Positions 1 through 8,339 are shown, numbered from the stretch's first letter. The stretch is 38,158 nucleotides of DNA from Spirochaetaceae bacterium UBA1306 (GCA_002307245.1 DBTW01000023.1:16183-54340); one strand, 5' to 3'. Numbers and translations: made by a program. The notes: a model not told the origin generated them from the sequence alone.

Positions 1-505
1 TGGCCGATTGGTCTTGGGCCGAGGAAAAGGTCGTAAAGTCGGTCTCGCCCAGTATGAGGGCGGCGCACGCGTTGAGCGAGTCCAGGCAGGGTCGGCGGGG
101 CAGCTGGTGCGCGTAACGTAGGCGCATGGGATCGGCGGATGCGCCGCAGAGGGCGAAATAGCGGTAACGCCGCAGTCGCGCGTCGTAGCGCGAGTGGAAG
201 TCGAAGTCGGCGTCCGAGGCCGAGAGCACGCGGAGGTCGCGCGGCAGGAGCCTGTTGAGCGCGGGCAGGAAGCGTTCCGCCGGGATGGCCTCTATGTCCG
301 TGTAGAAGTTGGCGACCTGCCCCATCGCGTGGACGCCCGAGTCGGTCCTGCCCGCGCCCAGGGTCGGCACGGGATGGCCGTGTATCTTGGCGAGGGCCTC
401 CTCGAGCGCGCCCTGGACCGAGCGTGCGTTGTCCTGGCGCTGCCAGCCCCCGAAGTCCGTGCCATCGTAGGAGAGGACAAGGCGTATGTTTCGCCTAACC
501 CGCAT
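1..505 (-). CDS. truA: tRNA pseudouridine synthase A (TruA), 3' end outside the window
   Basis: TruA isomerises uridine to pseudouridine at positions 38-40 of the tRNA anticodon arm, in the cytoplasm. I translated this region by hand because the frame runs off the left edge. The 168 visible residues start MRVRRNIRLVLSYDGTDFGG, the usual TruA opening, and contain GRTDSGVHA with the catalytic Asp at residue 55, followed by HSRYDARLRRYRY, the typical RNA-contact region. The ATG at 505 lies 5 bp after the stop of the DUF2225 gene, and its ribosome site GAGGAG overlaps that stop, so translation is probably coupled. It is the last visible gene of the dxs-folP-cdaA-ybbR-acpS-DUF2225 operon. The remaining C-terminal part lies outside the window. 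Identity is secure. Confidence 0.95.
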   Translation of the reverse strand, partial: MRVRRNIRLVLSYDGTDFGGWQRQDNARSVQGALEEALAKIHGHPVPTLGAGRTDSGVHAMGQVANFYTDIEAIPAERFLPALNRLLPRDLRVLSASDADFDFHSRYDARLRRYRYFALCGASADPMRLRYAHQLPRRPCLDSLNACAALILGETDFTTFSSAQDQSA

Positions 506-510
506 GCGGG

Positions 511-1395
511 TTACTCCTCATCCTCTTCCTCGTCCTGGTGCAGCTCCTTCTTCAGCTGGTCGTAGAGGTCGCGGACCTTGTCGACCAGGGGCCCGGGCTT
601 GGACTTGCTCTTGCGCCCGATTCCGAACATCTTCGCTATGGTCCGCTTGCACCCGTCGAGGGTCTCGAGGCGCTTGGCCTCGTCCTCCATAGGCCCGTAC
701 TTGAGCTCGAGGATGGCCGAGAGGTAAAGGACGCCCTCGAAGCCGTAGTTCTTGTCGGTGTCGGGGCCGAGCCACTTCACGGTGGTGAGCTGCTCCTTGC
801 CCTTCTGCTCGAGCTCGACCGCGAGGCGGTAGAGGAAGCGGGCCTTGCCGTAGAGCACGCGCCCGGCGTAGGCGAAATTCTCCCCCGGGCTCTTCTTATC
901 CAGGTAGCCGCAGAGCCACGCGGCACGGAGCGCGCTCAGGCCCTGCTTGATCGCCGGGCTATACTCCTTCGGGAGCTGTTCGTAGGAGAGCATGGCCAGG
1001 TAGTACGAGGTCGCTCCCTCGACGAGGCCGCGGGGCGAGCTGAAGTCGGCGCCCTCGAAGACCCGTTGGGCCGCCTCCACGCGGGAGGCGGTGGCGTCCT
1101 TGAGGGCGGCGGCGACCTTGGAGGGTATGCCCAGGAAGTCCGGCTTGAAGGCCGAGTACCAGCAGGAGGGGCAGACCGTGAGCTCATAGATGAGGGGGAA
1201 GACCTCGCCGTAGTTGTGCGTCGGGAGATAGGTCCTGTGCAGCTCGTCGGTGAGGTCGCCGGCGTTCACGCGGCCGGAGAAGAGCTCCTCGCGGTTGAAC
1301 GAGGACTCGCAGACCGGGCAGACGATGGGCTCCTTCGAGATGAAGGTGACCTTCTTCTCCTTCTCGGACTCGGGCTTCTGCGCGTACCTTACCAT
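511..1395 (-). CDS. DUF2225 family protein with two CxxC pairs
   Basis: This 294-residue protein has two cysteine pairs, CPVC at 26-29 and CPSC at 75-78, which look like a four-Cys metal (probably zinc) site. An alpha-helical body of the TPR-like sort follows, and the end is strongly charged, with an acidic tail rich in Glu and Asp. This matches my memory of the DUF2225 family found in spirochaetes and Firmicutes. Its function is unknown and I do not assign one. No signal peptide or membrane segment is visible, so it is probably cytoplasmic. The ATG has an AGGGGTGA ribosome site upstream. It sits between acpS and truA, the same place an uncharacterised gene holds in the Borrelia cluster as I remember it. 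The family call is moderately firm. Confidence 0.85.
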   Translation of the reverse strand: MVRYAQKPESEKEKKVTFISKEPIVCPVCESSFNREELFSGRVNAGDLTDELHRTYLPTHNYGEVFPLIYELTVCPSCWYSAFKPDFLGIPSKVAAALKDATASRVEAAQRVFEGADFSSPRGLVEGATSYYLAMLSYEQLPKEYSPAIKQGLSALRAAWLCGYLDKKSPGENFAYAGRVLYGKARFLYRLAVELEQKGKEQLTTVKWLGPDTDKNYGFEGVLYLSAILELKYGPMEDEAKRLETLDGCKRTIAKMFGIGRKSKSKPGPLVDKVRDLYDQLKKELHQDEEEDEE

Positions 1396-1410
1396 ACCGT
1401 CACCCCTATA

Positions 1411-1469
1411 TGATCGCTCGCGATCTCATCCTTCGATGATCGCTCGCGATCTCATCCTTCGATGATCGC
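1411..1469 (-). repeat. 26-bp tandem duplication across the acpS stop codon
   Basis: A 26-bp unit occupies 1411-1436 and is repeated exactly at 1437-1462; a third partial copy of 7 bp follows to 1469. The right-hand copy contains the last codons and stop of acpS. The left-hand copy lies in the gap before the DUF2225 start and repeats that sequence as untranslated DNA. Each unit also contains the near-palindrome GATCGCTCGCGATC. A replication slippage event is the simplest origin. A structural role between the two genes is possible but unproven. Confidence 0.9.
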
Positions 1470-1826
1470 GACCGCGACCGCGTTCTCGCTATCGTGCGTA
1501 AGGGACAGGTGCACGCGCGAGCCGCCGGACTCGCGCAGCCTGGCGAGGGCGGTCCCGTGCAGCACGATATCCGGCCTTCCGTTCGCGTCGTTCGCCACCT
1601 GGATATCGCCGAGGCGGATCCCGGCGAGGCCTGTGCCTAGGGCCTTGCCGAAGGCCTCCTTGGCCGCGAAGCGCGCCGCGAGCGAGAGACTCCTCCCGCC
1701 GGCGCCCCTCGCCCTCGAGTCGGCGAGCTCCTCGGGATGGAAGTAGCGCCCGACCAGGCCTGGCACTTCCTCCCAGCGCCGGATCCGATCCACGCGGACT
1801 ATGTCGATGCCCACGCCGAGGATCAT
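1452..1826 (-). CDS. acpS: Holo-[acyl-carrier-protein] synthase (AcpS)
   Basis: AcpS transfers 4'-phosphopantetheine from coenzyme A to the conserved serine of acyl carrier protein, activating it for fatty acid synthesis. The 124 residues are the normal length of the single-domain bacterial enzyme. Both metal-binding signatures are present: GVGIDIV with Asp8, and RFAAKEAFGKA with Glu57. The C-terminal strand HLSLTHDSENAVAVAI also fits. The ATG at 1826 overlaps the ybbR stop by 4 bp, and GGGAG stands about 7 nt upstream. The last codons are included in a 26-bp tandem duplication. It lies in the cdaA-ybbR-acpS order remembered from Borrelia. Identity is secure. Confidence 0.96.
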   Translation of the reverse strand: MILGVGIDIVRVDRIRRWEEVPGLVGRYFHPEELADSRARGAGGRSLSLAARFAAKEAFGKALGTGLAGIRLGDIQVANDANGRPDIVLHGTALARLRESGGSRVHLSLTHDSENAVAVAIIEG

Positions 1827-2794
1827 CGCCCGCTCCCGGACGGCGCCTGGAGGCCCGCCTGCCCGACCTCGACCTGCACCGACTGGGGCTCGAAACGCTC
1901 GATGGTGAAGCCGTCGGGAGTGCGGGAGAGAACCTTGAGCTGGTAGTTCCCGGCCTTACGGACCCCCGAGAGGTCGACATAGAGTATGCCCGCCGAGGGC
2001 GAGAAGCCGGTGATGTCGGTGGTCGACGAGCGGATCCGCAGGCTGCCCAAGGGCAGGGTCGAGGCGAGCGCGAGGCCAGGGTCGAGGCCCTCGCCGACTA
2101 TGGGGACGTCCTCGAAGCCCCGTATGGCGAGGGAACGCTGCACGACGGCCCGGAATTCCACGCTATCCGCGCCCGAGATCGACACGAGGCCGTCCTTCTT
2201 GACGATGCGGACCTTCACGATGAAGTCGGAATCCCGGCCCGCCAACTCGATGAAGTCGGTTTGGACGTCCCCCGCGCGGTTGACCGAGCTGGCCGGCCCG
2301 GAGATCTCGACCTCCGAGGGCGAGAGCTCGAAGGACAGGAGCTCATAGCCGGGCTCGAGGAATCCCTTGAACGAGGGCGTGACGGGGACGACGCGCGTTA
2401 TGCGCTTTTCCATCGTGATCGAGACGTCGGAGGGGTCGGTCCGGATCTCGAGCGGGTCTACGCCGAGGGCCGTGCCCTTGCGCTCGATCTGCACCGGCGC
2501 CCGGTACTGCCCTTCCGCCCGATAGCCGGAGAGGTCGAGGCTGGCATGGATGTCGTCCTCCTGGATGGAGCTGAGGGCGCTCGACTCGCCCTTGAGGGTC
2601 GCCCGCACGGAGCGCGGGTACTGGCTCGAGGGGACGTACTCGTCGTTCATTGACACCGAAAGGGGCACGGACACGTAGCGGTCCTCAAGGCGGTTGAGCC
2701 TATAGAAAAAGAAGAGCAGGAGGGCGGCGGCCAGGCTTAAGACCTTGGCCGGCCAGTTGGAGAGCAGCCGCTTCGCGAGGCCTTTATTCGGCAA
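1823..2794 (-). CDS. cdaR: YbbR-domain protein, probable regulator of diadenylate cyclase (CdaR-like)
   Basis: CdaR-type proteins are membrane-anchored and bind the diadenylate cyclase CdaA, modulating c-di-AMP output. This 323-residue protein has one N-terminal membrane segment (about residues 15-32) preceded by positive residues. An extracytoplasmic region of beta-rich YbbR-like repeats follows; I can make out about three, the clearest around VTPSFKGFLEPGYELLSFELSPSEVEISGP (residues about 141-170). The start is TTG at 2794, chosen because GGAGG lies 9-10 nt upstream and no ATG fits better. It overlaps the cdaA stop by 11 bp, so the two are probably translated together. Family assignment rests on the gene pairing and domain architecture; regulation of CdaA is inferred from homologues. 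Confidence 0.88.
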   Translation of the reverse strand: MPNKGLAKRLLSNWPAKVLSLAAALLLFFFYRLNRLEDRYVSVPLSVSMNDEYVPSSQYPRSVRATLKGESSALSSIQEDDIHASLDLSGYRAEGQYRAPVQIERKGTALGVDPLEIRTDPSDVSITMEKRITRVVPVTPSFKGFLEPGYELLSFELSPSEVEISGPASSVNRAGDVQTDFIELAGRDSDFIVKVRIVKKDGLVSISGADSVEFRAVVQRSLAIRGFEDVPIVGEGLDPGLALASTLPLGSLRIRSSTTDITGFSPSAGILYVDLSGVRKAGNYQLKVLSRTPDGFTIERFEPQSVQVEVGQAGLQAPSGSGR

Positions 2795-3590
2795 GGGGCG
2801 CCTCCTCCGAGTCTTCCGGCTCGGCCTCGGGGAACTCGAGGAGCTCGCCCAGGCGCCGCCTCACCTGCTCCGGCGCGAGCCCGTAGTAGAGCTTGGACTC
2901 GTAGGCGAGGGACAGGGCCCCCGTCTCCTCGGAGACCACGAGGATTACCGCGTCGGCTTCCTCGGAAAGGCCGAGGGCGGCCCGGTGCCTCGTGCCGAAG
3001 CTCTTGCGGATATCCTGCTGCTCGGAGAGCGGGAGGAAGCATCCCGCCGCGGCGACGCGGCCGTCCTGCACGATGAGGGCGCCGTCGTGAAGGGGCGTGT
3101 CGAAGCTGAAGATCGTCACGATGAGGCTCGACGAGAGAAGGCTGTCCAGCCTCGTGCCCGTGTCGACGATGTTCTTGAGGCCGACGTTGCGCGCGAACAC
3201 GATGAGGGCCCCGCGGCGCATGGCGGAGAGCCTCTCGGCCGCGTTGAGCACGGCCTCGATCTGCGTGACGCGCGGCCGGGACGTCCCCTTGAAGATCGAG
3301 CCCTGCCCGAGGCGCATGAAGATCTTCCGCAGCTCGGGCTGGAACACGATCGCGATCGCTATGACGAGGCCGGGGGCGATCACGCTGAGGATCCAGGTCA
3401 CGGTGGTGAGCTGGAGGACGTAGGCGGCCGCGTAGAGGGCGACGAGGAGCAGGGCGCCCTTCACGAGCTGTACCGCCTGCGTCTTCACCAGGATCTCGTA
3501 GGCCTTGTAGACCAGGAAGGCCAGGAGGAGTATGTCGAGGGCCGGCCTCACGTAATTCACGAAGAACTGCCCGATGGAAGCCGAGCTCAC
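2784..3590 (-). CDS. cdaA: Diadenylate cyclase CdaA (c-di-AMP synthase), membrane type
   Basis: CdaA condenses two ATP into cyclic di-AMP, a second messenger for potassium/osmotic and cell-wall homeostasis. Three hydrophobic helices occupy roughly residues 15-33, 40-60 and 66-84, as expected for the CdaA class. The DAC (DisA_N) domain follows, with the DGA motif at 169-171 and GTRHRA at 199-204, both needed for catalysis. The length of 268 residues is normal. The start is GTG at 3590, with GGAGGGG upstream; it overlaps the folP stop by 4 bp (GTGA). The C-terminus is acidic. The partner ybbR is directly downstream, but glmM, the usual third gene in Firmicutes, is absent; acpS stands there instead. 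Identity is secure. Confidence 0.96.
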   Translation of the reverse strand: MSSASIGQFFVNYVRPALDILLLAFLVYKAYEILVKTQAVQLVKGALLLVALYAAAYVLQLTTVTWILSVIAPGLVIAIAIVFQPELRKIFMRLGQGSIFKGTSRPRVTQIEAVLNAAERLSAMRRGALIVFARNVGLKNIVDTGTRLDSLLSSSLIVTIFSFDTPLHDGALIVQDGRVAAAGCFLPLSEQQDIRKSFGTRHRAALGLSEEADAVILVVSEETGALSLAYESKLYYGLAPEQVRRRLGELLEFPEAEPEDSEEAPLAE

Positions 3591-4465
3591 GATGGCGCCC
3601 CCTCCGCGGCGCTGCAGGCGCCGCCGCCGTCCGGGATGACCGAGGCGAAGGCGGCCAGGGCCTCGACCGTGGCGGCCACGTCGTGGGCGCGGATGATCCG
3701 CGCGCCCCTAGCCCAGGCCGCGCAGGCGGCGCCGAGGCTGCCCGCCAGCCTGTCCCCGACCGCCCTGCCCGTGATCGCGCCCACGAAGGCCTTGCGCGAG
3801 AGCCCGACCAGCAGCGGGTACCCGAGGCCCGCGATGACGCCGAGCCTCGAGAGCAGATCGATGTTGTCCTCTAGGCGTTTGCCGAAGCCGATGCCGGGGT
3901 CGAGGACGATGCGGTCAGCCGTCACCCCGGCCGCCAGGGCGAGGCGCGCCGACTCGGCCAGGAAGGCCCGGACCTCGAGCGCGCAATCGGCGTAGGAGGG
4001 CGAGCCCTGCATGGTCGAGGGCTCGCCGCGCATGTGCATGAGGACCACGGCCGCCCCGCGCTCGGCGGCCGCGGCCGCCATCTCGGGGTCGCCGCGGAGG
4101 GCCGTGACGTCGTTCACCATGTCCGCCCCGGCGTCGAGGGCGGCCCGAGCGACGGCGGCCTTGCGAGTATCGACGGAGATCGGGATGGAGCTCCGCGCGC
4201 GGATGGCCTCGACGGCCGGGACCACGCGCTCGAGCTCCTCCGCCTCGCCGACGGCCGCGGAGCCGGGGCGGGTGGACTCGCCGCCGACGTCGACCAGCGC
4301 GGCGCCCTCGGCCTCCATGGCGAGGGCCGCCTCCGCCGCCTCGAGGGCCCCGCCCCGGCGCGAGGCGGGGTAGAAGGAATCGGGCGTGACGTTGAGGATG
4401 CCCATGACGAGGGGGCCGCGCCCGAGGTCGAGGCAGCGCCCTCGCGGCAAGGCGAGGGGCCTCAC
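3587..4465 (-). CDS. folP: Dihydropteroate synthase (FolP)
   Basis: DHPS joins p-aminobenzoate to dihydropterin pyrophosphate to make dihydropteroate in folate synthesis, and is the sulfonamide target. Diagnostic stretches are MGILNVTPDSF, DVGGESTRPGS, PISVDTRKAAVARAAL, DMVNDVTAL, DPGIGFGK and VGLSRKAFVG. The frame is open far upstream, through the dxs gene, but only the last 292 codons are DHPS. I place the start at GTG 4465, which overlaps the dxs stop as GTGA, has GGGGGAG just upstream, and leaves 20 residues before MGILNV, as in other DHPS. The ATG inside that motif would lose the first strand. No other folate gene is visible nearby. Confidence 0.95.
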   Translation of the reverse strand: MRPLALPRGRCLDLGRGPLVMGILNVTPDSFYPASRRGGALEAAEAALAMEAEGAALVDVGGESTRPGSAAVGEAEELERVVPAVEAIRARSSIPISVDTRKAAVARAALDAGADMVNDVTALRGDPEMAAAAAERGAAVVLMHMRGEPSTMQGSPSYADCALEVRAFLAESARLALAAGVTADRIVLDPGIGFGKRLEDNIDLLSRLGVIAGLGYPLLVGLSRKAFVGAITGRAVGDRLAGSLGAACAAWARGARIIRAHDVAATVEALAAFASVIPDGGGACSAAEGAPS

Positions 4466-6417
4466 GAAGGCTCCCCCGAGGCGCGGAACAGGAAGATCCG
4501 GGCGCCCTCCCCCTCGGAACCCGCCCTCCGGACGCGGGCCGCGATGCCGCCCGCGTCGAGGCCCGCGAGGGCGAGCAGCTCGTCGCGGCTGCCTTGGGGA
4601 AGGGGCTCTGCCGGGAAGCCGGCCGAGGAGGCGGACACGCGCGGTAGGCGTAACGCGATGAGCGAAACCAGGTATTCGCCGAAGCCCCCGCGCGCGACCC
4701 CGTCCTCGAGCACGATGACGCGGCGGTAGGAGGAGGCGACCTCCAGGAAGGCCTCCTCGTCGAGGGGCGACACGAAGCGCAGCGAGTAGACGTCGGCGGC
4801 GTCGCAGGGCCCCGCGCCCTCGCGGGCGAGCAGGTCGGCGGCCTCGACGGCCGGGGCGACGAGGCCCCCCAGGGCCGCGAGGAGGGTGTCGGCCCCCGAG
4901 CGGCGGACGAAGGCGCCGCGGCCGAGGGCGAGGGGCTCGGCGTAGGCGGCTTCCTCGCGGGGACAGGGCGCCTTGGGATAACGCACGATGGCCGGCTTCC
5001 CGGAGTCGAGGGCCCACTCGAGGCAGAGGGCGAGATCGACGGCGCTGGCGGGGGCAAGGATGGAGAGGTTCGGGAAGGAGCGGAACAGGGCGATGTCGTA
5101 GATGCCCTGATGGGTCTCCCCGTCCTCGCCGACGGCCCCGGAGCGGTCGAGGGCGAGGACGACGGGGAGGCAGGGCAAGGCCACGTCGTGCAGCACCTGG
5201 TCCACGGCGCGCTGGGCGAAGGTGGAGTAGAGGGCGACGACTGGGCGCGCGCCCGAGGCCGCGAGGCCGGCCGCGAAGGTGACCGCGTGCTCCTCGGCTA
5301 TGCCCACGTCGTGGAAGCGGCCGGGCCAGGAGGCCTTGAAGGCCTCGAGGCCGACACCGGTGGTCATCGCGGCGCTGATCGCCACGAGGCGATCGTCGAA
5401 GCAGCCGCGCCTGACTATCGCGAGGGAGAATGCCTCGGTGAAGGTCGCGGGCGAGAGCCCGTCCTCGGCGGCGTCGAGGCAATGGGAGGGATGTGCGCTC
5501 GAGGGCGCGACGCCGTGATAGCGGCTGGGGTTTTCCTCGGCGAGATCGTAGCCCTTGCCCTTGCGCGTGATCACGTGGACGACCACGGGCTTCCCGAGGG
5601 CGCGGGCCTCGCGGAAGACCTGGGTCATCGCGGCGATGTTGTGGCCGTCGATCGGCCCCGCGTACTCGAAACCAAGGTCGGAAAAAAAGTTCTCCTTGAA
5701 CAGCAGGGCCTTCACCGCCCGCTTGCCCCGGTACATTAGGTTGAAGAGCACGCCGCCGACGAGCGGGAAGCCCTTGACCGTGCGGTCGATCCTGGAGCGG
5801 ATCCCCTGGTAGCGAACCGTGGCCGAGAGCCTGGACAAGTAGATCGAGAGGCCGCCGACGTTGGGCGAAATCGACATCTTGTTGTCGTTGAGGACGACGA
5901 CGAGAGGGAGGCCGAGCTGGCCCGCGTGGCTCAGGGCCTCGAAGGCCAGGCCCCCAGTGAGGGCGCCGTCGCCTATCACGGCGACGGCCACGCCTCCCAA
6001 GGCCTCGCCAGCCTCCGCCACGACGCGCCGACCCTCGAGTATGCCGAGGGCCGCGGAGATCGAAGTGGAGGCGTGGCCGGTATCGAAGGCGTCGTGGGGA
6101 CTCTCGGATCGCTTGGGAAAGCCGGAGATGCCCCCCAAGCGGCGTATCTGGTCGAACTCGCCGCGACGGCCGGTGAGGAGCTTGTGAGCGTAGCATTGGT
6201 GGCCGACGTCCCAGACGATCGCGTCGAGGGGCGATTCGAAGGCGCGATGGAGCGCGATGGTGAGCTCCACCACCCCCAGGTTCGAGGAGAGGTGGCCGCC
6301 ATTGCGCCCGACGACCGCGACGATCCTTTGGCGGAGCTCCGTGGCGAGGGCCCGCAGCTCGGCGGGCTCGAGCTTCTTCAGGTCCTCCGGAGAGTCTATG
6401 GAATCCAAGAGTGCCAT
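4462..6417 (-). CDS. dxs: 1-deoxy-D-xylulose-5-phosphate synthase (DXS)
   Basis: DXS condenses pyruvate and glyceraldehyde 3-phosphate, the first step of the non-mevalonate isoprenoid pathway, using thiamine diphosphate. The protein of 651 residues shows GGHLSSNLGVVELTIALH, WDVGHQCYAHKLLTGR, the thiamine-diphosphate motif from GDGALTGG to NDN, and the transketolase pyrimidine and C-terminal domains (EEHAVTFAAGLA, DRSGAVGEDGETHQG). I start at ATG 6417; GTG 6435 is in frame and would add six residues. Neither has a strong ribosome site. A TATCGT box ends 8 nt before the ATG, so a leaderless transcript is possible. It is the first gene of the operon continuing through folP to truA. Confidence 0.95.
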   Translation of the reverse strand: MALLDSIDSPEDLKKLEPAELRALATELRQRIVAVVGRNGGHLSSNLGVVELTIALHRAFESPLDAIVWDVGHQCYAHKLLTGRRGEFDQIRRLGGISGFPKRSESPHDAFDTGHASTSISAALGILEGRRVVAEAGEALGGVAVAVIGDGALTGGLAFEALSHAGQLGLPLVVVLNDNKMSISPNVGGLSIYLSRLSATVRYQGIRSRIDRTVKGFPLVGGVLFNLMYRGKRAVKALLFKENFFSDLGFEYAGPIDGHNIAAMTQVFREARALGKPVVVHVITRKGKGYDLAEENPSRYHGVAPSSAHPSHCLDAAEDGLSPATFTEAFSLAIVRRGCFDDRLVAISAAMTTGVGLEAFKASWPGRFHDVGIAEEHAVTFAAGLAASGARPVVALYSTFAQRAVDQVLHDVALPCLPVVLALDRSGAVGEDGETHQGIYDIALFRSFPNLSILAPASAVDLALCLEWALDSGKPAIVRYPKAPCPREEAAYAEPLALGRGAFVRRSGADTLLAALGGLVAPAVEAADLLAREGAGPCDAADVYSLRFVSPLDEEAFLEVASSYRRVIVLEDGVARGGFGEYLVSLIALRLPRVSASSAGFPAEPLPQGSRDELLALAGLDAGGIAARVRRAGSEGEGARIFLFRASGEPS

Positions 6418-6524
6418 CGCGGAATACGATACCACAGGCTCGCGCTACATGCCATCGGGGCCTCGCCTAAATCGCCCATGGCGCCTCCTTGCCAAACGAG
6501 GCGGGCGGAGGGCAGGATGGCGCC

Positions 6525-7043
6525 ATGGCCGCATTCGATCTCCTAACCCTCGATCTCCGCTCTCCGCTCGCCTACCCGGGCATGGAGAACCCTCCGCTCG
6601 CGGGAGCCCCCCTGAAGGGCAAGGCCCTCCTGCCCTCGCCCGCGGGCGGCTTCACCGAAGTCGGGCTGGGAATGGACATGGCCGAGGGAGAAGAAGAGCT
6701 CTTCCTGTTCGATCCCGAGGAGCTCGTCGCCTTCGATCCCGACGAAGGGCCCAGGGTCGACGCCCCCCTGCCGCGGCCTCGCTTCTACGGGAGGCGCAGC
6801 CCCAAGGGCGGCGCGGACCCCGCGGCCGCCGGCGAAGCGAAGCCCAGCGTGGCCTCCCTCGCGATAGGCAGCTACGCCTTCCTGCAATGGCGGCCCAAGG
6901 ACGAGGACGAGCTTCTATCGGGGATCGAGTGGTTCGCGAAGGAAGCCTGGTGGGAAAGGCTGGACGCCAAGGGCCCGTACATCGTCAGGCGAGTGCGCGA
7001 GGACGGCCAACTGGCTACGCAAGCTTTGCGCCGATTGCCCTAA
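6525..7043 (+). CDS. Unrecognised 172-residue protein
   Basis: I do not recognise this protein. It has no signal peptide or membrane segment. The N-terminal half is rich in Pro, Gly, Asp and Glu and looks weakly structured. The C-terminal part (about 110-172), SYAFLQWRPKDEDELLSGIE followed by a Trp-rich stretch and an Arg-rich ending, looks like a small folded domain. Codon choice, with mostly G or C third positions, matches the neighbours and supports real coding. ATG 6525 is preferred over an in-frame TTG at 6489, because AGGA stands 7 nt upstream and GGAGGG a little further. It diverges from dxs and converges on the diguanylate cyclase gene that ends at 7064. Confidence 0.7.
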   Translation: MAAFDLLTLDLRSPLAYPGMENPPLAGAPLKGKALLPSPAGGFTEVGLGMDMAEGEEELFLFDPEELVAFDPDEGPRVDAPLPRPRFYGRRSPKGGADPAAAGEAKPSVASLAIGSYAFLQWRPKDEDELLSGIEWFAKEAWWERLDAKGPYIVRRVREDGQLATQALRRLP

Positions 7044-7063
7044 AACCGGCACAAGCGGCCTAT

Positions 7064-8305
7064 TCACATGACTTTATGGGATGCGCTCGAATTCAGCGGC
7101 CGCGCGGCGCCCTTCGTGCGCTTGTTGTCGTACATGCGCTGGTCGGCAAGCTCCAGCAGGATGTCGATGCTGCGCTGGAGGTCGGGGTTGTCGCAGCCAC
7201 TGGCATCGGGCAACTCGCCCAGGGACGCGATGCCCCACGACAGCCTGGGCAGGTAGGACCGCCCCTCGACGCTCGACGCGAGGTCGGCGTTCACGCGGTC
7301 CAGGATCCCCTCGACCACGTCTCCCCGGCAATCGGGGAAGATGATCAGGAACTCGTCGCCGCCTATCCGGCCCACCGTGTCGGCCCCCCGGACCGCGCCG
7401 ACGAGGGTCGAGCTGACCGCGCAGATGTATTCGTCGCCCTTGGAATGGCCGTAGGCGTCGTTGACGATCTTGAGCCCGTCGATGTCGGCCAGGCAGATCG
7501 TGAGGGGCGAGCCCGAGCGCAGGCATTGGGCTATATGCTTCTCGAGGATGATGAGAGCCGTACGGCGGTTGACGGTGCCGGTGAGCGAGTCCGTCGACGC
7601 AAGGTGCTTTAGCTCGGCCTCGGCCTGCTTAAGGCTGATGAGGTTGGCGACCACGCGCGAGAAGATGACGAAGGTCTCGCGCTTCTCCGGAGAGAAGCCC
7701 CTATGACTGAGGAGATCGTCGACGCTGAGCTCGCCGATCATCGTATGCCCGTCCCACAGGGGAGCTACGAGCTTGTTCCCCTTCCCCACGACCAAGCCTT
7801 TGTCGTCCATGCAGGGCTCGTCCTGTCCGAAGAGGAGGGGCACCCTTCCCTCGTAGAAGGACTGCGGGATTCCGGTGCGGGTCCGCGGAACCCTCGCCCC
7901 GCGCTCGTCGCGCAGGCGCCCGGACTCGTCGGTCCCCCAGGTGCCGAGCTTCCAGCGCGGATCGTTGCGGTCGACGAGCCAAAGGCCGAGGCGATCGAAG
8001 CTCAGGCGATCGAGGCCGAGCCGCACGGACTCGCGGCAGAGATCGTCGACGCTTTGGCAAAGGGAAAGCTCGAAGGATATCTCGTGGAGGGACTTTAAGT
8101 CGTATTCATAGGAAACGCGGTCGTCGTCTACGGCCGCGGGACATAGCACCGCGAGGGCGGGCTCGCCGTCCCAGGCGCCGCGCAGTATATCCATCCCTGG
8201 CGCAGCCTGAAGGACTTGGGCGTCGGAAAGACGAATCACGGCGAAGGATCGGCCCTGGCCGATGACCGTAGGCTGAAAGCCGTCGCCAGTAAGACCATTT
8301 TGCAT
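7064..8305 (-). CDS. GAF-like sensor / GGDEF diguanylate cyclase (paralogue 1)
   Basis: The C-terminal GGDEF domain makes cyclic di-GMP from two GTP. From ATG 8305 the protein has 413 residues: an unfamiliar segment (1-70), a GAF-like sensor region (about 72-228) and the GGDEF domain (235-400). The active site GGDEF is at 315-319, and the inhibitory I-site RGAD lies exactly five residues before it (306-309), so the enzyme is probably active and product-inhibited. An ATG at 8407 is in frame, but the 34 codons between have AT-rich third positions quite unlike the gene and contain a good promoter whose -10 ends 6 nt before ATG 8305; I therefore favour 8305. Residues 72-228 strongly resemble the divergently transcribed neighbour, for example GTDESGR and FYEGR. 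Confidence 0.9.
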   Translation of the reverse strand: MQNGLTGDGFQPTVIGQGRSFAVIRLSDAQVLQAAPGMDILRGAWDGEPALAVLCPAAVDDDRVSYEYDLKSLHEISFELSLCQSVDDLCRESVRLGLDRLSFDRLGLWLVDRNDPRWKLGTWGTDESGRLRDERGARVPRTRTGIPQSFYEGRVPLLFGQDEPCMDDKGLVVGKGNKLVAPLWDGHTMIGELSVDDLLSHRGFSPEKRETFVIFSRVVANLISLKQAEAELKHLASTDSLTGTVNRRTALIILEKHIAQCLRSGSPLTICLADIDGLKIVNDAYGHSKGDEYICAVSSTLVGAVRGADTVGRIGGDEFLIIFPDCRGDVVEGILDRVNADLASSVEGRSYLPRLSWGIASLGELPDASGCDNPDLQRSIDILLELADQRMYDNKRTKGAARPLNSSASHKVM

Positions 8306-8311
8306 ATGGGT

Positions 8312-8339
8312 AAGATATATCCCATTTGGAAAAGGTAAA
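8312..8339 (-). promoter_or_regulatory. Probable promoter of the diguanylate cyclase at 7064-8305
   Basis: On the minus strand TTTACC (8334-8339) and TATCTT (8312-8317) are spaced 16 bp apart. The -10 box ends 6 nt before ATG 8305, so transcription would start at or next to the start codon. The surrounding DNA is markedly AT-rich for this window. Confidence 0.45.

Noticed and set aside
4466..6196. N-terminal 577-codon extension of the folP frame
   Set aside because: It lies entirely inside dxs in another frame, is extremely Arg/Pro-rich, and only the last 292 codons match dihydropteroate synthase.
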